DNA of 64,000 bases from Cerioporus squamosus (GCA_022592435.1 JABYQS010000095.1:62001-126000), one strand, 5' to 3'; shown: positions 21,438-36,300, counted from the first letter of the stretch. The notes: generated by a model not told the origin, from the sequence alone. Made by a program: numbers and translations.

Positions 21438-22811
21438 ATGCAGCGCCCCAACTCACTAGTGGAGGCCATCATTCTTGCGAAGAAGGATGGTCGATGTGTC
21501 GAGTCGCCTGTCCGGTTCGGCACAGTGGCCGAAGCGGCGGAGCAATTGAAGAGTTATGAGGGAAGCCACGACCTCATAAGCTTGACCTTGCCTCTGTCGG
21601 AAGGCGAAACCTCGCTAGTCGACATCTCGGTCATCCTTGCCCTGGACCTACCGAATGTGAAACACCTTCGACTGGAGTCCACGCCACCCGCAAATGACAC
21701 GTACGATTATCAGCTGGCCTTCGATACGGAGCCTTATCCGACGAACCCTGGCACCGACTTCGAAGACTTCATCACTGCTCAAGCAATGGCCAACCCTTTT
21801 GTATTCTCGTACCGCCATCTCCTTGACGCTTTATCTCGATGGTCCGGGCTCGAAGTCGTGGAGATTGTCAACTTTCTGCATATTGTGAGCAAGGATCCAT
21901 ACGATATACCGACGTTGGCATGTCCTGTCGTCCTCAGCAATCTCAAGTCCTTCTTCCTCGAAGACCTTCCCGGCCGTATGCAGCATTTCCTCGGGTATCT
22001 TCACCTGCCTCTCAATGCCAGCGTGTGGCTCAAGACGACGACCGGTATGCGCCCGCTCGAGGCTGACATGGTACAAGAGATGCTCCCGCAGCAACCCGCG
22101 GTATATCAGGATCTCCCCATGCGCAATATGGCCGCTCAAGTCCAGGTCAAGATCGGACCGAAATCCCTCATGGTTGGCGGTGCCGTGTCGCATGACCGAA
22201 ACCGCTTCGTTCTCGAGGTGTGTCCAGTCTCCACAGGAACGTTCAACTCCCACGACGCTGGTGGCGACCTCCTGCGGTCTCTACTCCGTTCCCTGCCGAA
22301 CATCTTCGACCCGTCCGTTGTAAAGCACCTCCGCATCTGCGGCGAGATCACGTATATTCGCTCCGGCGACGACTGGGCCAACGCTCTCCGTCCCTTTTGC
22401 AACCTCGAAGTCCTCCACCTCGAAGATGATGCCTTGGGGAAACATGGCTTCGTCAACGCGTTGTTCGAGGGCCTTATCGGGGATGTGTATGATGTTCAAG
22501 AACGCCGAGAAGCTCCCGTTTGCCCTCGCCTCCGTGCGTTGGTCATCACCGATGCTAGCGTCTCCAAAGACGATATCAAGAGCATGTATGAGGGACTGGA
22601 AGAACGGAAGAAGAGAGGTCGCCCGCTGCTGGTCTTCAAACTCCAGTTCCGAAACAGCGGCCTTACGAAGTCGAAACTTCAGCAGGCAGTGAATAAGCTG
22701 TCAGGCCCAGTTGTCGCCGTCGAATGGCAGGAGAGGCATACGCTCCGTTCTTACGTGCACATCCCGGCGGCCCCTCCTCCGACCCTTCGCACCAGAAAGC
22801 GTCGAAGATAA
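21438..22811 (+). CDS. F-box/LRR-like family protein, paralogue 2
   Basis: Single open frame, 457 residues, the same length as paralogue 1. Seen: VRFGTVAEAAEQLKSYE near the N-terminus, leucine-rich segments, RMQHFLGYLHLPLNASVWL, EADMVQEMLPQQPAV, VQVKIGPKSLMVGG, and the family blocks LLRSLLRSLPNIFDPSVVKH and SGDDWANALRPFCNLEVLHL, then CPRLRALVITDASVS. The tail ends in a basic TRKRRR. No F-box is visible. The ATG (ATGCAG) coincides with a good 3' splice site, so an upstream coding exon cannot be excluded, although I found no frame-compatible one. Closest relative in the window is the gene at 23357. Confidence 0.78.
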   Translation: MQRPNSLVEAIILAKKDGRCVESPVRFGTVAEAAEQLKSYEGSHDLISLTLPLSEGETSLVDISVILALDLPNVKHLRLESTPPANDTYDYQLAFDTEPYPTNPGTDFEDFITAQAMANPFVFSYRHLLDALSRWSGLEVVEIVNFLHIVSKDPYDIPTLACPVVLSNLKSFFLEDLPGRMQHFLGYLHLPLNASVWLKTTTGMRPLEADMVQEMLPQQPAVYQDLPMRNMAAQVQVKIGPKSLMVGGAVSHDRNRFVLEVCPVSTGTFNSHDAGGDLLRSLLRSLPNIFDPSVVKHLRICGEITYIRSGDDWANALRPFCNLEVLHLEDDALGKHGFVNALFEGLIGDVYDVQERREAPVCPRLRALVITDASVSKDDIKSMYEGLEERKKRGRPLLVFKLQFRNSGLTKSKLQQAVNKLSGPVVAVEWQERHTLRSYVHIPAAPPPTLRTRKRRR

Positions 22812-23356
22812 TATAACCCGGAATGGTGTGACCGCGAACGTACATACTTGATGACTTTGATGTATTGATGCATGTAACGGTACCAACTATTGTCGTGTAA
22901 TACACACTTTGTAGTGACTTGCATTTGACGCCAGGTACCACGGCCAGCTCGTCCCAAACCTCCACCACAACAGAGACCTCCGCTCAAGGTCAATGGACTG
23001 GTCTATGAAACAACTGCACCGTTTGCTAACACACGGACATACGAGGAGCGTTGCAAGCTGTTTAGGTGGGGCGTTATCTGCAACATGGGCTTTGTCGAAC
23101 GCGAAGTTCCTTGAGTTTCTCTGCCGGCAGCTGCTTTCGTGCTGATGTGTCTGCTTCTCTTTGGTATACTATCCAGGTGGACACCCCGTCAAATAATGGG
23201 TGAAGTGGACATGCAAGAATATGCTCGTCTTTTGCAGGACTGCGCTGCTCTCGAACCACCGACAGCCTCATACTCGCGCCAAGGTATGTGGTTCGGTTCA
23301 CCGTCTGAGAGTTGACCGTGAACTGAGAGCCGTGTTGTCAGCACTAGTACTCGAAT
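22812..23356. other. Intergenic spacer between two F-box/LRR-like paralogues
   Basis: 545 bases. A GTATGT...ATGCAG pair at about 23285-23359 looks like a leader intron ending on the next gene's ATG, repeating what is seen before paralogue 2. No other gene seen. Confidence 0.45.
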
Positions 23357-24777
23357 ATGCAGGATACACGCTATCCGGTGTCGGCTACCGTTCAACGCGT
23401 CGTCGATGGACAAGTCAGCCGGGTTGAGCAAGTCTTCGACACAGTGGCCGCTGCGTTCAAGGAGCTATGGCGGATCCCTCAAGCTGTACTCGCGCTGCGT
23501 GTCGAACTTTCCGGCAGCAACATCCCTGCAGAGGACTTAGCGTGCCTCTTTCAACTGGAGATGTACAACATGACGGAGCTGTATCTTGGTGCTGAACCAT
23601 CCATGGACGACCCGCCTACATACCTCTTCCCATACACCACGGAACAGTGGCCGGTGGAATACCCGCCCGTCAGGTCGATCAACCCCGAGGATTATATCCG
23701 ATACTATCCTCAGGTCCTGCCGCCATTCACATATGCACACTTCCTCTACGGCCTGCAGCTCTGGGTCGCGCTGGAGCGCGTCGAGATCCGCCACTTTCTT
23801 CATGTACCGACTGCGGATAAGGACCACATCCCGGCGGGGGAGTTGGATCCCTGCGATTGGACGTTCGCCATGCACCGCAATCTGAAGACGTTCATCGTCG
23901 AGGACATACCATGTCGGGTGCAGTTCCTGTTGGGCTACGTCTACATACCGACCCATGTGGACGTCCACCTCACCGCTATGAACATCACGAGATCGTTCGA
24001 AGCGGACATGGTGAAGGAGATGGTTCCCTACCTTCCGGCGATTGTCAAGGGCGTGCGGATGCTCGACGAAGCCACTCATATCCACGTCAAGGTCGGTCCG
24101 AGGAGCCTTCTGCTTTGCGGGAAGTTGTCCTCCGACGAAGACGACAAGAGACGCCTCATTCTTGAAGCGCGACCGAACTCTGCCAGCGTATTCGAGCCAG
24201 ATCGGGCTCGCGGAGGGTTTCTCCACTCCCTCCTGCACCTCGTCCGTGATATCTTCGACCTGTCCGTGGTATCCTCCTTGCGAATCACTGGAGACGTGAC
24301 GTGGATCAGTTCTAAAGATGACTGGGCGAACCTCCTACGGCCATTTCAGAACCTCAGAACATTGCGGGTGGGTTACTACGCTCCCTGGGGAATATCCGGT
24401 CGGGTCAGTGCCTTGTGCGAAGGCCTAGCCGTAACCAGCTATGGCGCCTGCCATGGCTTCGGAGACCCATCTGCCCCCGCCTAACCAAACTGCAACTCAC
24501 CGACGCCGAGTTTTCCAAGGAAGCGATAGAGGAGATGTACAAGGTGTTGGCATTCCGGTTGACGAGAAGCCATCCTATCGCCCACTACGCATGTGGATTT
24601 CGGATGCGCGGTAAGCTTGCAGCGTCACGCCTGCAAGCGGCAGTTAACAAGCTGTCTCGTGTCGTTGAAGACGTCCGGCTGGAGAACCAGAATACGCTTG
24701 AAAGCTATGTGCCCACCTCGCGCCGGCGGTCTAATGTGCCAAGGTTGCGGCTCTTGCTCCCTGCAGTTCGGAAGTAG
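23357..24777 (+). pseudogene. F-box/LRR-like family protein, paralogue 3, frameshifted near the 3' end
   Basis: Frame 23357-24484 encodes 375 residues with the family blocks QFLLGYVYIPTHVDVHL, EADMVKEMVPYLPAI, HIHVKVGPRSLLLCGKL, LLHSLLHLVRDIFDLSVV and KDDWANLLRPFQNLRTLRV, then stops at TAA just after GFGDPSAPA. The expected continuation (ICPRLTKLQLTDAEFS, EAIEEMYKVL, SRLQAAVNKLS) is present in the next frame, 24455-24777, aligning with CPRLRALVITDASVS and KSKLQQAVNKLSG of paralogue 2. No GT-AG intron fits in the overlap. So a one-base deletion (or two-base insertion) around 24420-24475 breaks the gene, by mutation or by assembly error. Truncated product still possible. Confidence 0.7.
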
Positions 24778-25278
24778 ATAGTAGTGACCTATGCGGACCC
24801 ATTGTACTTATTATTCCAGCCCCACGTTGCCTGCTCTTCTGTATCATATGCACAAGGGGATGAACGGGCCGACCTCGAGCGTGCGTCAAGGGTCCGGTAC
24901 GTTGTCCGACCTTCTACAGTAGTTCACCAGCGCCTGCATGTACTCGCACTCAGTCTTGCGCGCGGCCTTGGCCTCGCCTCTGTAAGTACCCTGTTCAATC
25001 TGGGAACGAATGCCTTTCAACAGATGCGGTGGGCTGAACTCGTTCCTGCCGGCATTCCGTCAAGAGAAATCGCCAGAATTAGCCGAGGAGAGCAGTAAGA
25101 GGGATCACATGACTCGAGCTCCTATGACTCAAGTCAAGTTTTTGGACTTCTTGAAAAGCCGGCGTGCCGTTCTCTGTCTGCACTAGCAACTTTCTCCCCT
25201 CCTCCCCCTCGAGCCTAGCCTCGTTCTCCCCGCCGTCCGCGTCCTCCACGTCCAACCCTTATCCACAAAAGACACAAG
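24778..25278. other. Intergenic promoter region of homocitrate synthase
   Basis: 501 bases. Contains the doublet TGACTCGAGCTCC/TATGACTCAAGTCAAG at about 25110-25138, with TGACTC half-sites resembling Gcn4/Cpc1 targets used for amino-acid biosynthesis genes in fungi. Pyrimidine-rich leader follows. No gene seen. Confidence 0.5.
25108..25138. promoter_or_regulatory. Candidate Gcn4/Cpc1-type sites (TGACTC pair)
   Basis: Seen: two TGACTC cores about 14 bases apart (CATGACTCGAG and TATGACTCAAG), roughly 150 bases upstream of the homocitrate synthase ATG at 25279. Known: the general amino-acid control factor Gcn4/Cpc1 binds TGACTC(A). Inference: this lysine gene is under general amino-acid control. 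Confidence 0.5.
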
Positions 25279-27065
<1,787 letters not shown>

Positions 27066-27746
27066 GGCTACGCGCTGTACCGGTGTCTGAGCCTTCTTGA
27101 TGTTCGCATCTACCAAAATGTCTGACTAGCAGGCCATGGATTTGTCGCGATCTACGTTGGATGCTCCAGTAATGCCCTCGTACCCACTTCCCTTTGTAAT
27201 ATTGACCTTCCCTTGGCATTTGTTCACATAGTTTGCTCTCATTTAGGACGCATGTACGAGTTGACGCAGTGCAAAAGGCGTGGCATTGGCCACCGTCGAA
27301 TGAAAGATCTTGTAGAATATATTCTCCTGTTTGAGTCTCGTGGTCTTGCGCCAAACCGTCCGAGTCAGAAGGCGTACCCTACTGCAATGGCTCGTTCCAT
27401 CAACTCAGGCCCTGCACATTGTAAGCGTCTTCAGCCATCTCGGTCTTCCGCAAAGCTGATGATACTACGCTCAAAGGAATTGGGCAACTAAGCCATCGCT
27501 GTGCAATCTCGTGGCAACATCCCGGCAACACACCCAAACTCGCGCGATGCTGAGATACAGAATGACTTGGTATGCTCCATGACTCGACAAGTCTTCGCAA
27601 ACGATTGGCGAGCGCGGTATGATGCTTAAGCAGCTTAAGTATAAACGCTGTCTGCTCGTCTTCGACTGACCTCGAGTAGAGCCCCTCTTCTTCACTCTCC
27701 CCACCTCCTACCTCCCACTACCGCCCATTCGTCCTTCTACGTCGAG
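27066..27746. other. Intergenic spacer between the two homocitrate synthase copies
   Basis: 681 bases without a supported gene. TATAAAC at 27640-27646, preceded by the near-palindromic GCTTAAGCAGCTTAAG, lies about 100 bases before the second copy's ATG, so the second copy has its own core promoter by eye. Confidence 0.5.
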
Positions 27747-29108
<1,362 letters not shown>

Positions 29109-29541
29109 TATTGCTTGGAGAGGACGAGGGGTCACGCTCTGCAGAAGCTAGCTGGCGTAGTCATCCACGCATCGCGAGACGGACTTTGTGAGCTCCTTGT
29201 AGAATCGGTCGACTGCGACTGGTCAGAGCATAGCATTTCCCATGTTTCGTATGTCAGACATCTGTTAGTTGCTGTTCTTCCCGTAGCGACAGGACATGCA
29301 TATCTTATGCAAGAGTTAGCAGTGGTCAGAGGGCGGACAGATGGTAAATGCGATGGAAGGGATAGGATAATATGTCGAGAGATTATCTAGCCGATGCGAT
29401 AATCGCCGGATTGGGACGCGCCGAGAAGGAGCTCCGCAAGAGGCCGCGCGAGGTATATACCAATCGCCCAATCGGTCCTGGATGGGTGTCTTCGCCCTCC
29501 GCTCTCTCTCTCCCCACCTCCGTCGCTTCTCGTCTGCCACC
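29109..29541. other. Intergenic spacer with promoter of pyrophosphatase
   Basis: 433 bases. TATATA at 29454-29459 is followed at once by two CCAAT motifs (29460-29464 and 29468-29472) some 75-85 bases before the ATG at 29542. No trace of the missing homocitrate synthase C-terminus was found here. Confidence 0.5.
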
Positions 29542-30878
29542 ATGGCCCGTGAGTCGCCCCCGCTCCCCTCCTCGTCTTCCCGCTCACCCTCCGCGCAGAG
29601 TACACCACCCGCCTCATCGGCGCACCCAACACGCTCGGTGAGCATCTCATCGTCTCAGACCCCGCATCGGCGCGTGCATAGATGCACCCGATCCACAGAG
29701 ATCTCGCAGGCTGCCTTGCGACGCGATGTGGCCGTTGTCCGTGATGTCGTACTGACCGGCTGCCCCCAGAGCACCGTGTGTACATCGAGCAGAACGGCAG
29801 CGTCGTCTCCCCCTTCCATGACATCCCCCTGTTCGCCGACCAGAACAATGGCATCCTCAACATGGTTGTTGAGGTCCCCCGCTGGACCAACGCGAAGATG
29901 GAGATCTCCAAGGAGGAGGCCTTCAACCCCATCAAGCAGGACGTGAAGAAGGGCCGTCTGCGCTACGTCCGCAACTGCTTCCCCCACCATGGCTACATCT
30001 GGAACTACGGCGCGTTCCCTCAGGTACGTCCGCTTGCTTTCCGGAGTCCCCACTGGCGGTGATCTCAACTTTTCTTGCTCTCCAATCTCCGCTATGATTC
30101 GCAATCGTCCCTGCTCGTCTCCGACGCGTTCTACTGCCTCGCTGCACTTCTGCGCGCGCACAGACCTGGGAGGACCCGCAGCAGACGCACCCTGAGACGA
30201 AGGCCAAGGGTGACAACGATCCGCTCGACGTCTGCGAGATCGGCGAGCAGGTCGGCTACGTCGGCCAGGTCAAGCAGGTCAAGGTCCTCGGTATCATGGC
30301 GCTCCTCGATGAGGGCGAGACCGACTGGAAGGTCATCGTTATCGACGTGCGCGACCCGCTTGCGAGCCGTATGAACGACATCGAGGACGTCGAGCGCCAG
30401 CTCCCCGGCCTCATCCGGGCGACGAACGAGTGGTTCCGCATCTACAAGATCCCCGACGGCAAGCCCGAGAACAACTTCGCCTTCTCCGGCGAGGCGAAGA
30501 ACAAGAAGTATGCGACGGAGATCATCCACGAGTGCCATGAGGCATGGCGCCGCCTTGTCTCCGGCGAGAGCCCCGCGAAGACGGCCTCGTACGATCTCTC
30601 CATGTACGTCATTTACCCCTTGCAGATCGTATGTTTCGGACATACGAATTGACTTCTGCTATTTGTATGCAGTCGCAACATCTCCATCCCCAACTCGCCT
30701 GGCTACACTCGCAAGGACGATCCCGTGTATCAGAACCTCCCTGCGGATTCCCGCAAGCCCCCCGCCCCTATCGACCCGTCCAGTGAGTTGTCACTCCCTT
30801 CTCCGCCGGCATTGACTGACCATACATACCTGTACGACAGTTTCCAAGTGGTTCTACATCGCATCCGCGCAGGTATAA
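29542..30878 (+). CDS. IPP1: Soluble inorganic pyrophosphatase
   Basis: Six exons (29542-29548, 29599-29637, 29770-30023, 30164-30603, 30673-30782, 30841-30878) sum to 888 nt, 295 residues, close to the yeast enzyme. The first coding exon is only 7 nt (ATGGCCC). Seen: [41 protein letters not shown], the pyrophosphatase signature DNDPLDV with its metal-binding aspartates, and [14 protein letters not shown]. Family knowledge: hydrolyses PPi to phosphate in cytosol and nucleus, pulling forward adenylation and polymerisation reactions. Intact. Confidence 0.95.
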
Positions 30879-31168
30879 ATCGTAGTCGGCAGAATTGTAT
30901 AGCTAGCAGAATAGTGACAAAATCGATTTCGCACTCAGCCCGAGGACTCCATACCGGTCGCACTCAGTCGCATATGAACTGCGACTGACTGAAACCCAGT
31001 GAAAACTCTGCAAGTATTCCTCCGCACGAATTGAGATTGCACCGAGAACTCAATGAATATTGTGAGGATAGTGTACATGCTGCAAATCTGGAAAGCATCG
31101 AGGAGGGCGTGACGACATCATGCACAGTTGGATTAGGGCGTTTTAGGGGCGTTTTGTGAGCACATAGA

Positions 31169-34100
31169 CTACCTAGACTTTTCTCCGCTATCCTGCTGGG
31201 CAGGCGGATATCTGCAGTACCTGTCGGAGATCGAGGTGATCGTCCATGTCCCTGTCGAGTCGTTAGCCAAAACGTCCAAGCTCGGGGAAACAGCTGAGAC
31301 ACACCTTCCAATGCCGAGAAAATGGAGTATTCCTTCGTCGTAACCCCGGACACGGTATGCGTCTCCAGCACCTTGCCCTGCGCCCCCTTGCGCGCGCTCA
31401 GCTCCGCACGCTGGTACGTGAACGTGAACGGAGGCTCGCCAATGAGCGTGAACAGGATCTCCGCCTGGTCGCCCTCGTGGATGTCCTGCACGATGCGCTT
31501 CCCGTGTCCGACCTGCGCACTCGGCAACGCGTGCACCGTGTAGCGCAGGTCCGTCACCGCCGTCTTGCACATCTTCTGCTGGTGCGCGACGCTGGTGATG
31601 GCGAACTCCCCTGGCGTGTGCTGGATGACGGACCAGGGAGAGATCTTCGCCTCCTGCGTGTGCGCCTTGCCGTTGACGCGGTACCCGATCGTCCATGGCG
31701 GGGTGCCCTCGAGTTGGAAGGGGATCGCATCGCCGACGCAGTAGTCCTCGCGCCGGCTGAAGGGGATGATGGCGGCAGTCTCGGCGACGTCGACCCAGAT
31801 GTTCCTGAAGAGCGGATCGGGAGCGACCTGCTCGCAGTGGCTCGCATCCTTGACCGACTCTATAGTGATCTGATGGGGACCAATGGAGCGGAAGGTGTAG
31901 TTGGGTAAGTGGACCCGCCAGGACGAGTCCCAGAGCTCGATCGTCTCCGTGTGTACCTCGCTTGCTGCGAGGTTGCGTACCGATACTTGCAGTTGGAACG
32001 GTGGGGTGCCCTCGAGGACGACAAGGCCATCTCCGTTGGAGTAGTCATGAGCGGTGAGCGCGTCGTTGAAGCAGTACGAGAGTCGGTTGTGATTCTTGAA
32101 GCGGGCGGAAGGGCGCATAAGCACTTGCTGCTCGAACAGTAAGCGCTCTGAACGAGGGATGATGGCATCCTTGTTCTTCGCGAGCGGATATGCAGCATCG
32201 CCAATCTGCTTGACTTCGTAGTATATGCGTGCAGGCTCGGACGTGCGTAGCTGGAATCGTGTGCGCGGCTGAATGCTGCTAAAGGTTGGTTGATCTAGGA
32301 GTTTCGTAGCGCCCAATCCATCGTCCTTGGCAATGTTGTACATGATTTGGAATGGAGGGCGACCTGTCCCGGGTTGAGAACAGCAATGCGATAGACTATT
32401 GGATGGCGGAGCTTACCTGTAAGGTCCAGATCGACATGGTCGTTCATTCCTTCGCATATCGCCGGCAGTATATGGGAACCGTTGAAACGTTCGTATGAGG
32501 ATTGCACGTCTGGCGAGAGCTTCGCCGCAGGTCGCGGGACGTGCTCGACTTGGTAGATTTCGTCGCCCTTCACAACAGTACCAGGGCACTGCGAGTCGGA
32601 CACCTCGAGCAGTTCGTACGTCCCTTTCGCATTGACACGGAGCTCGTCGTTGGGTGACTTGAGTTTTGCCGTTTGAACCCGTTCAGTCTGCTGGTTCCGA
32701 TACTTGACACGCCAGGGCTGTGTGATCCGGCAACATTGAGCACCATTGGGTTTTCACAGCACATGATTCACTTACGCCTTCGCCAGTCAACCGAAGAGGG
32801 AGTACTGCTTGCTCATGATCGAGAACGGTGACGCGTCGCTGGTCCGGTTTCCCGTAGAACTTGACGGTTGGCTACGGATCACACTGGTAAGTATGAAAGA
32901 CAATGACTCAGAGGAGATTCTGGCTTACCAAGATGCGGCGGACGTTGACCGCGATGCCCGGCACAGACAGGGTGCGCTTGCAGCCATAGGCATCCTCCAC
33001 ACTCACTGATACTTATGAGCAACTGAGGTCTGCATAGTGCAGCAACGGAAACCTCACCCAGCTCAACCTCAAAAGAGCCACCGTCTTTGTCGATCGCCTT
33101 CGGGATGGGGAGTGACAAAGTCTTCTTCGCAGTCTTGATGTCCCGGAACGAAATCGTCTCCGAGCCTTTGGGACCAACGATCTGGACTTCGACATTCCAC
33201 GGTGCCGTCCCCTGCATCGAAATATGTTGAGTACTTCTTGGGAATTCCGCCACAGACGATACACATACCCGAAGTTCGACATCCACGTTAACAATACTGC
33301 CCGAGCAGCTACTGATGCTTTTCTTGCCCCTGGCACCATGTGCGAGTCCCACGAAATCCGCTGATGGTGGTGGGTGCACGTCGAGTTCAATCGCAGAGCC
33401 CTTGAGATCAACCTTCTTGTAATTCGCGTCGCTGATCTGGTGGATCTTGAAAGAGTAGTGTCCACTTCGGTCAGGCTGGATGGTAAGCTCGCCACGCGAG
33501 GTGGAGAAGGTCTTGGCAAGTTCGCGTGGGGATTCCGCATCGCGCTGTGAGCGATAGTAAACTTGGAAGGGCGGTGTACCGTGGAGCACCAGCGAAGCAG
33601 AGACGCCGATGTCACCAGAGCTGCATCGTGCATGGAAGCATTAGCGAACAAAGCCCGCGACATATGAGGAGGAATGCCGACACGCACCACTCATGTATCT
33701 TCTTCCACTCAATCTCCGCAGACGGAAGCGGCCTCTCCACCACCTTGCAGGTGTCGGGGCTAAGCACATCGCCTTCGCAATAGTACCCCTTGACCCCCAC
33801 GATGGTATACTCTCCGGGTGCGCTAGCGCGGAGGGTCAACTCGCGGCGCTCGGCCTGAGTTGTCAGCGTCTTTGTCCACCCCTTGTACCGCTTGGTTGGT
33901 TTGGCCCCGTCCTCGCTCTGCGGAGGGTCGTACTGTACGGTGACGTCCCATGGAGCGTCCTCGGCGTCCACGTTGGCCGTAGCGATCGTGAGGGGTGCCT
34001 CCGCGCCAATGAGCAGTGACGCAGGATGCCCTGGGCCACACTGCTTGAAAGATACCGAGGGACGGCGAAGCACTGTAACCGAGCGGGTAGTGACCAGGTC

Positions 34101-35737
34101 TCGGTAGCGTGCAGGGTCTATCTTGCGAGCCAGGGCAGTAGAGCCTTCGATGTGTTGTCCAGCCAGGGCGACGTTCCCGAGCGCATCCGTAACAGATTCC
34201 AACGTGTACGTGTGTGTACCCAATGCATCAAGCAATACTGTGAGCGGCACCTGTACTCGAGTGGGTGCGCGCTGGCCAAGGGTACTGGAGACCCTGCGAT
34301 CATCAGTGGACTGATGCTCGTGTTCTGGACCTTCGATGCCCTCGACCATGAACGCCTCCCGTTTGTGCCCCACCTCGCGTTGCCACCGCAGGCTCAGCGG
34401 CGGTACTCCGTATATTTCGATTGTGAGCTGGACTTCCTCCCCGGCGCCACTGACTACTCCAGGCGTTGCGCACCGTACGTCCTTCTGAAGAGCGACGCTT
34501 TCCCATGCGAACTCGGCACGAGGACATGGGACAACTGTGACTTCGCCAGGGTATACAAGGCGAGCGTCGACGCTGGAGGAGTCAATGACGCGGTCAAGCC
34601 GCAGGGTGCCAGGTTTGTTGAGGCGGATGTAGGTGAGATGCTGGCTTTTCTGCAGGGAATGCCCAGTCGCATGGGTGTCATCTTCTTCCTCGTCATCGTC
34701 GTACTCGTAGTCGTCCAGCTCCTTCTTGGCCGCCGCACGAACCAGCTGCAGTTGGTCGACACGACTCTGCTCGATGGTCCTAAGGTCGCGAGCGGACAAC
34801 TCAAGATGTTCGATCTTCCCCGAGCTCTTCGACGACTCAGAGTACGCCAGTGGCGTCAAAGTATACTTCACGCTGACCGGGCTGGTGTTGTTCAGAAGCA
34901 GAGGGACCAAAACATAGGATCCCGGGGTCGGAAGACAGAACGTTTCGGCGTACGGGTTGAGCTGTGCCGTGCTGATGGGAGACATGCGGACAGTGTGCTG
35001 GCCAAGAAGGTGCGAGTCCCTTCCGCCGTTCAAAAGAGGCAGGCCAAGATCGGGGAGATAGTCCCACACAAGGGACCGCGTAGGGGCCTCTATACGATGG
35101 CCAAGTATCGGTCAATCATGCACGGACTCGGTTAGACAGCGAGTGGCTGGTTGTGAAAGGGGGAGACGCACCTGAAGACCGACTGGATTGTGCCCACGAA
35201 CCTCCTCCGATATTAACTGAGATGCCTCCAAATAGCAGACCATCGAATAACCATAGTGTGAGGATCTGAAGGGCGACCACGGACTTACTATACCTCAACC
35301 GAGGTATACGGAGCCATGAGAGCACGGCGCAATACAGGAAGTCCACAAATATCCACTTGCGAGCGAAGCGAGGTGGTTCGTCGCTTGGCCAGAGCCAGTA
35401 GCGCAGTATATCAAACGCCTTCGCTGCCTACAATGTGAAAGAGTCAGCTCGATGTGTGCAAACTCCCAGCAACCCTATTCGTAACTCCTTCCATGTCCAG
35501 CACAGGCAGAATTGCCACAAGCATTGAATATCGAGGGCAAACTTCGAGGCAGTCATCGAGGCAGGTTGGGGAAGCATGGGGTGGGAGACAACACGAGTCA
35601 CGTACCAGACATAAGACACCAAGGCTCACTGCGTAGCGGCGTTGGTCTGGAACTTCTATGAATGTCTCTGGGATGCGCGGTCGTGACGCAGGAGGAGGTG
35701 GCTGAGCGCTGCCAGAGGCAGGCTTGCTGCTTGACAT
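31169..35737 (-). CDS. POM152: Nucleoporin POM152-like, membrane ring of the nuclear pore
   Basis: Multi-exon minus-strand gene, about 1,350 residues, from MSSSKPASGSAQ (35737) to the stop at 31169. Seen: Pro-rich N-terminus with PETFIEVPDQRRYAVSLG, two or three hydrophobic helices (KWIFVDFLYCAVLSWL, VVALQILTLWLFDGLLFGG), then a long lumenal part made of repeated Ig-like beta units with recurring phrases such as GEPPFTFTYQR, GTPPWTIGYRVNGK, GTPPFQLQVSVRN, GVPPLSLRWQRE and ITSVAHQQ, as in the tandem Ig folds of POM152. The last short exon ends DRYCRYPPAQQDSGEKSR. Family knowledge: an integral nuclear pore protein whose lumenal repeats form the membrane ring. An acidic linker lies near 34690-34710. 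Intact by eye; individual splice sites inside were not all verified. Confidence 0.88.
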
Positions 35738-36300
35738 GGCAAGGACGGTCCAATGTGCGAGGTCGTGTCGGGCTGCTGAGTCGAAGTTTTGGCGTCGTCA
35801 AGTCGTCGTCGTTCAGCAGAGTATGGAGGTACACAGAGACATGGAGGTGGTAGCAGAGGAACAATGACCTGGAAGCACGCTGCACGACTCCGCGCCCCCA
35901 GAGCCCCGCACGTGATCGTTGGGAGGACTAGCGGCGACGCGATCGACGCGCCACGCGTCCTCCTCCCATGTTCAGTCTGCAATGGCACTCCGTCTCGAAG
36001 CCTGCTCTCCCCAGAGGTCGAGCATAAAAGAAAGCCTGGATTGCCTATAACCGGATAGCAGGATACATGTGTACAGGACTTAGGCGGATCATACGATAGA
36101 AAAAGTAGAACAGTGAGCGACTGGAGAAATCGAAAGCTATGTGTGAGAGAGGGAGATAAGTAAACCGGACGCTACTGATACAGCAGCTACACTATGTCAA
36201 GTCTAATATCTAACAAGGTCCCATCCGACAACAGGAGTACGTCATTGGCAGACGATACAGTCTAAGGTTAAGCAAGCAAACCGTGCAAACACCGTCATAA
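35738..36300. other. Intergenic spacer
   Basis: 563 bases between the POM152 start and the stop of the NRPS-like gene, both on the minus strand. Holds the POM152 promoter and the upstream gene's 3' end; nothing distinctive seen. Confidence 0.5.

Noticed and set aside
29115..29390. Plus-strand frame after the short homocitrate synthase copy, tested as its missing C-terminal exon
   Set aside because: It shows no similarity to the C-terminal region of the intact copy (VKDVTAKIKELADVRTQSMD).
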